Shown piece after piece: positions 8,171-14,459 of a stretch of 14,459 bases of DNA. The stretch comes from UBA2965 sp036526135 (lineage in GTDB: Bacteria > Pseudomonadota > Gammaproteobacteria > Pseudomonadales > Azotimanducaceae). The stretch lies in assembly GCA_036526135.1 (NCBI GenBank), contig DATCZA010000014.1:1-14459 (forward strand), written 5' to 3'. The translations under genes were made by a program, and so were the position numbers. Within the stretch, counting starts at the first letter, position 1. Each line of letters starts with the position of its first letter. The notes below the pieces were generated by a model. It had not been told where the DNA came from. It worked only from the letters and a program-made list of their open reading frames with translations, and made no database searches.

Positions 8171-8192
8171 AAAGGGAGGTGCTGTCCCCTTT
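8171..8192. repeat. Short inverted repeat next to the terminator
   Basis: AAAGGG (8171-8176) and CCCTTT (8187-8192) form a 6-bp stem around a 10-base loop. It lies between the stop of the minus-strand gene and its terminator. Read on the minus strand it is AAAGGGGACAGCACCTCCCTTT. It could be a secondary hairpin or the remnant of a dispersed palindromic element; one copy cannot decide this. Confidence 0.35.
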
Positions 8193-8197
8193 GGTGG

Positions 8198-10315
8198 TTA
8201 CTGGGTCGGGGCCTCGCAGGCGCCCAGGCCGGAGACCGACACCGAGACCGTGCCGCTGGTGGCGGTAACCGCCACGGCGCTGTCGTCGTCGGTGACGCTT
8301 GCCGTCGCCGAGTTCGCCAGCGGCGAGCAGCCCGGCTCGGCCGTGAACGAGCACTGGTAGGTGTCGCCGGCTTCGCCCTGCTTCGCTAGCACGATGCCGG
8401 AGGCGCAAGTGCTGCTCTGGATCATCAGGTTGTTCACGTCCGTCAGATCCTTGTAGTGATCGTCCACGATGGAGCCGATGGTCAGCTCATCTGCCGCGGA
8501 GTCGTTTCGGACCTCGACGTCGTAGGTGACGAGGGCGGAGACTTTCAAGGCAACCGTCGCTGCCGGCGGGACGTCGTCGTAGTTGACCGTCGCCGAGGCG
8601 TTGCCCTGAACGTTTTCGCCGTCGTCATCAACACCGCTGGCGGTGAAGACGTTGGTGTGCTCGTCGTCGGGCGCTCCACCGATCCACTCAGTCACGGAGC
8701 AGGACCAGGATCCGCCGCGCGGCGCGAGGTCACCGGGGGTCACGCAGTCGCCTTGGCCATTGAGGTCGCCGAAGACGTCGTCGGAGATCGAGTTGATCGT
8801 CACCGTGTCCGAGAAGGACGTGTTGGTCACCGTGAACGTGAAAGTCACATTGGCGCCGCTCTCCGGAACCGATGCGCGGCTTGCCGTCTTGCTCACGTCG
8901 ATGGACGACGGGTCGTTGGTGATCGTGACCGTGGCCGACGCGCTGTCCGAGACCGGCGTGCCGTCATCGTCGCTGCCGGAGGCGGTCACCGTGTTCGTCT
9001 CGGAGCAGGGCGCGCCGCTGGTGCAGACGCCCGCGTCCAGCCAGACGGTGAACTCGCAGGTGTAGGTATCGCCCGGCTGGATCGTGCCGGGATCGGCGCA
9101 ACCCATGGCGGTCAGATCGCCGTAAACGCTGTCCCCAAGCGATCCGATGGTCACCGGGTCGCTCGAAACGCTGGTGTTCTTCACCGTTACGGTGAACGTG
9201 ACTTCCTCGCCATTCTCGCTGACGCTGTCCGTGGACGCCGTCTTCGTCACCTCGAGGGTCGGATTGACGTTGACAATGGTCACCGTCGCCAGGGCGGGAT
9301 CCCCTTCGATCTTATTCGGCGGGACACGCTGATCCAGACCGGTCGCGTAAACCGTGTTGACGTGCTTGTCGCCCGCGTTTCCCTGCACCATGGCCTTGAA
9401 CATGCAGCTGCTGGAGGCTCCGCCAGCCATGGTCGCGCCCATGCTGCTATGGCAGCTGTTCGTGATGATCTCGCCGCTTGCGGGAACCATGAGTTCCCCA
9501 TAGATGTCGTCCATGATGGAGTTGAGGGTTACGCCGTTGTTAGGGTCGATACCCGCGTTGGTGACATCAACCTGGAAAGTCACCTCAGCCCCAGGCTCGT
9601 TGATCGTCGCCGGGATTGCCGTCTTCTTCACGTCAAGCTTGGCTGGCGGAACGGGCACGTCAACCTGGAAGTCGCCGTCGCAGCGGCACTTCGACGGTGC
9701 GCCCGGGAAGGCGTCCGTGGGGGTTCCGCACATCTCGTTCGCCCCAGACTGCCGCCAGCTGGTGCAGTTGGGCAGGTTCAGGAAGCCATCGCCGTCCGGG
9801 TCGTTACACACGGCCGTAATGGTGATGGGCGCGTGCAGCGGATTGTCACCTTTCGTGATGTCGCCGCAGGAATCCCCCGTGGTCGGGAAATCGTCCAGAT
9901 CGACGAAGTCAGCGTTCTCCGGTCCGATGGTGGATACCGAGCACCCGCTTGTGATGCCCGAGTTAACCGGAAACGGACCCTGAGAAATCGCACCATCGTT
10001 GTTCAGATCGCCGTCGGTAGCGAAATAAAGCCCGATGTCGTAGCGCGCCTTGGCAGTGACCACCACCTCGAAGTCGGCGACGAACGTCGTCTTGTCCCCC
10101 GGATACTCACACTCATCAATGATCTCGAGCACCGTGGCCTTCGAGATCTGCACGTCGTTGGCCGTACAGTTGAGCCCGAAGCCGGCGATGTCCTGCATAC
10201 ATCCGGCTTGGACCGTTTCCGCCGCTGCGGGCGATGCGTGTCCGAGCAGGACGGCGGTGAGGAATGCAGCGCCCACCGCGAACGGTCCACGCCACGAAGA
10301 TGAAAAAAACCTCAT
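8198..10315 (-). CDS. Secreted repeat protein with cysteine-rich N-terminal region and four DUF11-like modules
   Basis: Exported protein of 705 residues; biochemical role unknown. A signal peptide occupies residues 1-32 (basic and hydrophobic stretch ending SPAAA, cleavage before ETVQ). The ATG is supported by AGGGG 8 bases upstream. Residues 33-222 hold ten cysteines and two acidic loops that look calcium-binding (TDGDLNNDGAI at 100-110 and DPDGDGFLN at 172-180). Then come four beta-rich modules at about 226-347, 353-466, 471-578 and 586-698. They share KTA..SV.E.G, VTFTVTVTNTS-like strands, a DDxYGDL-like turn and a closing ASATVT strand. Each has a cysteine pair 14-18 residues apart (288/304, 406/420, 524/539, 637/655), probably a disulfide. 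The pattern resembles DUF11-type conserved repeats of surface and secreted proteins. The last module lacks the KTA..E.G strand. No C-terminal anchor or sorting motif is seen. An adhesin or structural surface role is possible but unproven. Confidence 0.85.
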   Translation of the reverse strand: MRFFSSSWRGPFAVGAAFLTAVLLGHASPAAAETVQAGCMQDIAGFGLNCTANDVQISKATVLEIIDECEYPGDKTTFVADFEVVVTAKARYDIGLYFATDGDLNNDGAISQGPFPVNSGITSGCSVSTIGPENADFVDLDDFPTTGDSCGDITKGDNPLHAPITITAVCNDPDGDGFLNLPNCTSWRQSGANEMCGTPTDAFPGAPSKCRCDGDFQVDVPVPPAKLDVKKTAIPATINEPGAEVTFQVDVTNAGIDPNNGVTLNSIMDDIYGELMVPASGEIITNSCHSSMGATMAGGASSSCMFKAMVQGNAGDKHVNTVYATGLDQRVPPNKIEGDPALATVTIVNVNPTLEVTKTASTDSVSENGEEVTFTVTVKNTSVSSDPVTIGSLGDSVYGDLTAMGCADPGTIQPGDTYTCEFTVWLDAGVCTSGAPCSETNTVTASGSDDDGTPVSDSASATVTITNDPSSIDVSKTASRASVPESGANVTFTFTVTNTSFSDTVTINSISDDVFGDLNGQGDCVTPGDLAPRGGSWSCSVTEWIGGAPDDEHTNVFTASGVDDDGENVQGNASATVNYDDVPPAATVALKVSALVTYDVEVRNDSAADELTIGSIVDDHYKDLTDVNNLMIQSSTCASGIVLAKQGEAGDTYQCSFTAEPGCSPLANSATASVTDDDSAVAVTATSGTVSVSVSGLGACEAPTQ

Positions 10316-10589
10316 GAAAGTAACCCCTGTGTAACCTGTCCTCTACGCTACGAAGGGGGTTCCGCTAAAGCTGTGGCAGCTATGTGGCTGGGTGTCAGCA
10401 GGATGTCTTGGCCTGCAGCGGGGATATGGGGAGGTGTGAGGGAAATGTCTTGGACGTAAGCTCGATCAGAGCATATCCGATTGCAATTCCTACATGCCGT
10501 TGCTTAACAAGTCACCGGACACAGATCGTAATCTAAGCCTTCGCGGCGAGACCCGCAAGCTGAACCGGGTCAAGAAAACCGCAGCGGGT

Positions 10590-11078
10590 TTAACCGACGG
10601 CCGGCGCCTGATGCGGGGCGCTGCCGATCTTGGTCAACCTTTGAACGGCCCGGCAGAAGAGCGTCATCAGAGAGGATGTGAAGACGGCGATGGGCACCAG
10701 CATGATGCCGCCGACGAGCGGGTGAAGGAAGCTGAAGATCCAGTGCACGCCCAGCCACCGCTGCGGATCCTCCGCCCAGGTCTTGGCCGCCTCGTAGCTG
10801 GCTCCCTCCAGCACGTCCACGATGGAGTGGGGGTTCCACACGGCAGTATCCAGCCAAGCGAAAGCCTGCTGCAAAAGGATTACTCCGGAACCGAGAATCG
10901 CCAGGGCCGTGCAGATGAAGATGCCCATGGCGACGACGCCGAACGGGGACATCAGGAGAGCAAAAAGCGCAACGCGGACGCCCGTCAGGTCGAAGTCGAT
11001 CTTCTCCTGCGCCCACTTGGTCGCGAATATCGCTCCCGCAAAAGCCAGCAGAACGCCAATGACTATGGATACACCCAC
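10590..11078 (-). CDS. Small integral membrane protein of unknown function
   Basis: I do not recognise this family. From the GTG at 11078 it has 162 residues. That start has AAGGAG 9 bases upstream, whereas a GTG eight codons earlier (11102) has no good site. The protein has a hydrophobic N-terminal helix (residues 1-16 or so) ending in ATKWAQEK. A long hydrophobic stretch at about 32-66 is enough for one or two helices. An amphipathic region follows (AVWNPHSIVDVLEGASYEAA), and a hydrophobic segment at about 109-146 with HPLVGG in its middle. The tail is short and basic. It therefore has three or four membrane spans and no enzymatic motif I can name. It is divergent from the S8 peptidase gene and lies upstream of the DUF11-like gene in the same direction. 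The 274-base gap to the latter makes co-transcription uncertain. Confidence 0.72.
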   Translation of the reverse strand: MGVSIVIGVLLAFAGAIFATKWAQEKIDFDLTGVRVALFALLMSPFGVVAMGIFICTALAILGSGVILLQQAFAWLDTAVWNPHSIVDVLEGASYEAAKTWAEDPQRWLGVHWIFSFLHPLVGGIMLVPIAVFTSSLMTLFCRAVQRLTKIGSAPHQAPAVG

Positions 11079-11234
11079 TACGCCCGGCTCCTTCCGAGAC
11101 ACTCAGCCAAACGAGAGGGTATCGGAGGACGACGATGGGGTACGTGACCGGCCTCACAACGGAGGTGTTACGAGCTCTCGGAAGGTCCAGCTGGCACCCC
11201 GATCCCTTCCTGGCAATGCCAATGCCACAGCACT

Positions 11235-11280
11235 AGCAATTTTCTTTCCTTTGTATGACAATATTCTTGTCCTTATGCCA
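11235..11280 (+). promoter_or_regulatory. AT-rich candidate promoter zone of the S8 peptidase gene
   Basis: A 40-base AT-rich patch in a GC-rich setting, ending about 15 bases before the GTG start. The best hexamer pair I see is TTGTAT and TATGCC 17 bases apart, which is weak. A TGGCA-A-TGCCA palindrome at 11211-11221 lies just upstream and could be an operator. The patch position fits a promoter, but no start point can be assigned. Confidence 0.3.
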
Positions 11281-11294
11281 ACCGGGGGATAGCT

Positions 11295-14231
11295 GTGGAC
11301 TTCGCAACCGAACTGCTGGTCAGGGTCTTACGTGCCAGCATCTGGGGAACGCTGCTCGGGGGGTTCGCGGCGCTCATCATTCTGGCCGGCATCACGCCGG
11401 CCCACGCCGCATCGCCCGCCTTCGTGGAGGGCGTGGTGCTCGTGGACTATCACCCTAGCGCCAGCGCGACCGACCGCGCAGCGGCACGCCGCGCCGTCGG
11501 CGCCGTTCGGGCCACGCGCCTGTCGCCGCTGGCCGGGCGGGCGGAGAAGATCATCCTGCCCGCAGGCAAAGGCGTGGAGCGTGCGCTCAAGGCGCTGCGC
11601 CGACATCCGGCGGTACGTGTGGCGGAGCCCGACTACGTGCTCACCCACAACGCCGCAGCCAACGACCCGCTCTACCTGGACGGTAGCCTCTGGGGCATGT
11701 ACGGCAACGCATCCACTCCTTCGAACACCTATGGCAGCCAGGCTGCGGAGGCCTGGGGCGCGGGCCACACGGGCTCGGCCGGCGTCTACATCGGCGTGAT
11801 CGACGAGGGCCTGCAGTACACCCATGAGGATCTCGACGCCAACGTCTGGACCAATCCAGGCGAGATCCCCGACAACAATAGCGACGACGACGGCAACGGC
11901 TTCGCCGACGACGTTCACGGCTGGGATTTCTACAACAACGACGCCAGCGTCTACGACGGCACCGGCGACGACCACGGCACCCACGTCGCCGGCACCATCG
12001 GCGGCGAGGGCGGCAACGCAGTGGGCGTGGCCGGCGTGACCTGGGACGTGACGCTCATTTCGGCCAAGTTCCTGGGCCCCAGCGGCGGTTCCACCTCCGG
12101 CGCCATCGCCGCGGTGGACTACATCACCATGCTCAAGACGACCAAAGGCCTCAACATCGTCGCCACCAGCAACTCCTGGGGCGGCGGCGGCTTCAACCAG
12201 CTGCTGCTGGACGCCATCAACAGGGGCGGCGACGCCGGCATCCTGTTCGTCGCTGCCGCCGGCAACAGCAGCCGGGACACGGACGCCGGCAACTACTACC
12301 CGTCGAACTACGAATGCACGACGGCTTCCCGCAGCTGGGACTGCGTGATCTCGGTGGCATCCATCACCTCCAGCGGCACCATGTCGTCCTTCTCCAACTG
12401 GGGCGCGACCACGGTGGACATCGGCGCGCCCGGCTCCGCCATCGAATCCACGCTGCCCAACAACGGTTACGGCAGCTACAGCGGCACGTCCATGGCCACG
12501 CCACACGTGAGCGGCGCGGTGGCTCTATGCAGCTCCATAGATACCAACATGACGGCCTACGATCTTCGCAACGCCGTGCTGGGCACCGCGGCGGCCACGG
12601 CGTCCCTCGCCGGCAAGACCACCACCGGCGGCCGGCTGGACGTCGGCACCATGGTGAGCGTGTGCACGCCGCCGACGAGCGGCGTCTCCGGCGCGCCCAG
12701 CAGCCTCAGCGCGACAGCCACCAGCACATCGTCAATTGCGCTCAGCTGGACCGATGGAGTCAGCGGCGAGGATCGCTGGGAAGTTCGGCGCGGCGCGGGC
12801 AACTGCACCGGCATGGAAACCGTAGGCCTCGCGCCGCCGGATTCGACCACATTCCAGGTGAGCGGCCTCGAGCCCAGCACCGCCTACTGTTTCCAGGTCC
12901 TTGCATCGAACCGCTTCGGCGGCGGCTCCAGCACCGCACCATCCAACACGGCGACCGCGACCACCCTCGACCCGCCGCCGCCCTACGCGTGCGGAACCAG
13001 CGGCGACGGCTGGATCGACATCAGCGGCGCGGCCGACCTGAACCTTTCCGATGACGCCTATACCAGCGTCAGCCTTCCCTTCAGCTTCCCCTTCTACGGC
13101 GAGGCGTTCACCAGCATCCAGGTCGGCTCCAACGGGCTGGCGGGCTTCGGCGGCGGCGCGGTGACCGCGTACTCGAACACGGCGATCCCCAACGTCAACA
13201 CGCCCAACGGCTTCGCCGCAACGTTCTGGGACGATCTGAACCCGGGCGCCGGCGGCGCCGTTCGGGCGCAAAGCACGGGCAGCGGCTCGAACCGCGTCTT
13301 CGTGGTGAGCTGGGACGACGTGCCTCACTACGGCACCTCGCCAGGCGGGATCAGCGTGCAGCTGCAGCTCGAGGAAGACACCGGCGACATCGTCCTCGTC
13401 CATCAGGATCTAGTGTTCGACAACGCCGCCTACGACTACGGCGCGTCCGCCACGGTCGGCGTGGAGGACAGCACCGGCGAGAACGGAACCCAGATCTCCT
13501 ACAACGCAAGCCAGCTGAGCGCGCCGAGCGCCTACCGCTGCAGCCTGGGTGATGCGCCGCCTCCCCCGCCGCCCGAGGAGCCACCGCCGCCCCAGCCGCC
13601 GGCGGCGCCTTCCGGATTGAGCGCCAGCGCGCCCGAGCACGATCGTGTGGATTTGAGCTGGAGCGACCAGTCCGTCGACGAGGACGGGTTCAGGATCGAG
13701 CGGCACAGCGACGGCAGCTTCGCGCTCCTCGCCAGCGTCGCCGCCAACGTCACCGGATACACGGACTCGACCGTCGCGGCATCCACCGCCTACACCTACC
13801 GGGTGCGGGCCTACAAGAACGTCGGCGGCGAGTCCGGCTACTCAAATGAGGCCTTCACGACGACGCCGGCCCCACCGCCGGAAGAGCCCGATGCGGTGGG
13901 CGCGGCCTCGCCAGCCTGCGAGGTGGTAAGAGTCAGCTGGAGCCGAGCAGACGGGTGGGACGACGGCACGACGTTCGAGATCCAGGAGGACGTGGCCCAT
14001 CCGAAGCGCGGCATCTTCCGCGACAGCTGGGCCACCGTGGAGGCGGCCGCGCTGGCATCGCCGTTCGAACTGACCCGCGGCGAGGGGTTGTACCGTTACC
14101 AGGTGCGCGCCAGGAACGCCAGCGGTGACTCGATCTACACGCCGCAACCCGGCGACGTCACCGTGACTGCCTGTGGCGGGGGCGACGGGGGCGGCGGAAG
14201 TGGCGGCAAAGGCAACGGCCGCAACAAATAG
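11295..14231 (+). CDS. Secreted S8 (subtilisin-like) serine peptidase with Fn3 and nidogen-like C-terminal modules
   Basis: Exported endopeptidase of 978 residues. The GTG start has GGGGG 6 bases upstream. The signal peptide is residues 1-38 (basic, then hydrophobic, ending TPAHA before ASPAF). A propeptide-like region at about 43-115 ends at a processing-prone segment (VRVAEPDYVLTH). The catalytic domain spans about 130-455. It has Asp170 in VIDEG, His227 in DHGTHVAGT, oxyanion Asn324 in AAGNSS and Ser399 in SGTSMATPHVSG, a complete S8 set. DEG replaces the common DTG or DSG. An acidic SDDDGNGFADD loop at 196-206 probably binds calcium. The tail contains Fn3 (about 465-557), a nidogen-like beta domain (about 565-751; SFPFYGEAFTSIQVGSNG, then FWDDLNP), a proline-rich linker (754-769), a second Fn3 (about 770-857), a third Fn3-like module (about 866-960) and a glycine-rich basic end (GKGNGRNK). 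Such tails usually mediate substrate or surface binding. It is divergent from the small membrane protein and has its own terminator. Confidence 0.94.
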   Translation: MDFATELLVRVLRASIWGTLLGGFAALIILAGITPAHAASPAFVEGVVLVDYHPSASATDRAAARRAVGAVRATRLSPLAGRAEKIILPAGKGVERALKALRRHPAVRVAEPDYVLTHNAAANDPLYLDGSLWGMYGNASTPSNTYGSQAAEAWGAGHTGSAGVYIGVIDEGLQYTHEDLDANVWTNPGEIPDNNSDDDGNGFADDVHGWDFYNNDASVYDGTGDDHGTHVAGTIGGEGGNAVGVAGVTWDVTLISAKFLGPSGGSTSGAIAAVDYITMLKTTKGLNIVATSNSWGGGGFNQLLLDAINRGGDAGILFVAAAGNSSRDTDAGNYYPSNYECTTASRSWDCVISVASITSSGTMSSFSNWGATTVDIGAPGSAIESTLPNNGYGSYSGTSMATPHVSGAVALCSSIDTNMTAYDLRNAVLGTAAATASLAGKTTTGGRLDVGTMVSVCTPPTSGVSGAPSSLSATATSTSSIALSWTDGVSGEDRWEVRRGAGNCTGMETVGLAPPDSTTFQVSGLEPSTAYCFQVLASNRFGGGSSTAPSNTATATTLDPPPPYACGTSGDGWIDISGAADLNLSDDAYTSVSLPFSFPFYGEAFTSIQVGSNGLAGFGGGAVTAYSNTAIPNVNTPNGFAATFWDDLNPGAGGAVRAQSTGSGSNRVFVVSWDDVPHYGTSPGGISVQLQLEEDTGDIVLVHQDLVFDNAAYDYGASATVGVEDSTGENGTQISYNASQLSAPSAYRCSLGDAPPPPPPEEPPPPQPPAAPSGLSASAPEHDRVDLSWSDQSVDEDGFRIERHSDGSFALLASVAANVTGYTDSTVAASTAYTYRVRAYKNVGGESGYSNEAFTTTPAPPPEEPDAVGAASPACEVVRVSWSRADGWDDGTTFEIQEDVAHPKRGIFRDSWATVEAAALASPFELTRGEGLYRYQVRARNASGDSIYTPQPGDVTVTACGGGDGGGGSGGKGNGRNK

Positions 14232-14275
14232 GCCCAATCTCTAAACCGCCAGCCTGGTCCAGGCCTGGCATCAAT

Positions 14276-14305
14276 CGAGGGGGCTCACGCCCCCTCGTTA
14301 CTTTG
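14276..14305 (+). terminator. Intrinsic terminator of the S8 peptidase gene
   Basis: Perfect 9-bp stem CGAGGGGGC / GCCCCCTCG (14276-14284 and 14289-14297) with loop TCAC, followed by TTACTTTG. It starts 44 bases after the peptidase stop. The tail is T-rich but interrupted, so strength is moderate. The right arm can alternatively pair with GAGGGGGC at 14305-14312. It also separates the converging minus-strand gene. Confidence 0.75.
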
Positions 14306-14326
14306 AGGGGGCGAATCGAACTCGCT

Positions 14327-14459
14327 TCAGCTCACCGCCCACCAGGCTGCGAAAACCACGGCGTAGAAAGCAAAGCTGAGCACGAACCCGTTACCGAGCC
14401 CCTTGAAGAAACGCAGGTCGTCTTCGCCGGTGAGCGTCTCGTTGACGACGTCGGCCGCG
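14327..14459 (-). CDS. C-terminal end of a membrane protein (partial, runs off the window)
   Basis: Reading the minus strand inward from the right edge gives 43 codons with high third-position GC, ending in TGA at 14327-14329. The first part is charged (DVVNETLTGEDDLRFFKGLG). It is followed by a hydrophobic helix with the core VLSFAFYAVVFAAWWAVS right at the C-terminus. This fits the last transmembrane segment of a larger inner-membrane protein. The family cannot be named from this fragment. It converges on the S8 peptidase gene and stops about 30 bases from that gene's terminator stem. Confidence 0.6.
   Translation of the reverse strand, partial: AADVVNETLTGEDDLRFFKGLGNGFVLSFAFYAVVFAAWWAVS

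Noticed and set aside
8456..10303. 615-codon plus-strand open frame opposite the DUF11-like gene
   Set aside because: The minus strand has a signal peptide, ribosome-binding site, repeats and terminator; the plus frame has a histidine/arginine/valine-rich composition and no domain.
10574..10592. Possible terminator AAACC / GGTTT overlapping the stop of the small membrane protein gene
   Set aside because: Only a 5-bp stem with an interrupted T-tract on the minus strand; too weak to call.
11328..12506. 392-codon minus-strand open frame opposite the S8 peptidase
   Set aside because: The plus strand carries the full S8 catalytic set; the minus frame is valine/alanine/glycine-rich without motifs.
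6492..14231. Idea that the importer, DUF11-like protein and S8 peptidase form one dedicated system
   Set aside because: They are on different strands with separate terminators and start regions; adjacency in a single window is not enough to claim a system.

Overview
The window is GC-rich (roughly 65% by eye). Most genes have strong GC bias at third codon positions, and several start with GTG or TTG. The gene types are a two-membrane-helix GGDEF-EAL protein, a Yej/Opp-type peptide importer and exported multidomain proteins with Sec signal peptides. These fit a high-GC Gram-negative bacterium, most likely a gammaproteobacterium; this is inferred from style, and there is no rRNA or other marker gene to prove it.

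Layout, left to right. (1) About 180 bases with two small hairpins and no convincing gene. (2) Minus strand, 184-1992: an inner-membrane GGDEF-EAL protein for cyclic-di-GMP turnover. (3) A 337-base divergent intergenic region holding an AT-rich patch and the perfect palindrome TTGTATACAA. (4) Plus strand, 2330-8117: a compact four-gene ABC importer operon in the order binding protein, permease 1, permease 2, double ATPase. The last three genes are coupled by ATGA and GTGA stop/start overlaps. The order and the fused ATPase match YejABEF/OppABC(DF)-type oligopeptide importers. (5) A strong terminator hairpin serving the converging minus-strand gene. (6) Minus strand, 8198-10315: a secreted protein with a cysteine-rich N-terminal region and four tandem DUF11-like beta modules. 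(7) Minus strand, 10590-11078: a small unknown membrane protein. (8) Plus strand, 11295-14231: a secreted S8 (subtilisin-like) serine peptidase with a complete catalytic tetrad and a long C-terminal tail of Fn3 and nidogen-like modules, followed by a terminator. (9) Minus strand, 14327 to the right edge: the last 43 codons of a membrane protein that begins outside the window.

How the genes may work together: the importer operon is self-contained and should take up peptides or peptide-like compounds, with the binding protein apparently tethered to the inner membrane instead of free. The peptidase is exported and could generate peptides outside the cell. It is not in the importer operon, so that link is only a suggestion. 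I found no CRISPR array, transposase, tRNA, rRNA, toxin-antitoxin pair or phage module. I see no clear undescribed system. The least ordinary items are the tethered binding protein, the enlarged second permease, the cysteine-paired DUF11-like modules with a degenerate last copy, and the altered EAL loop motif.
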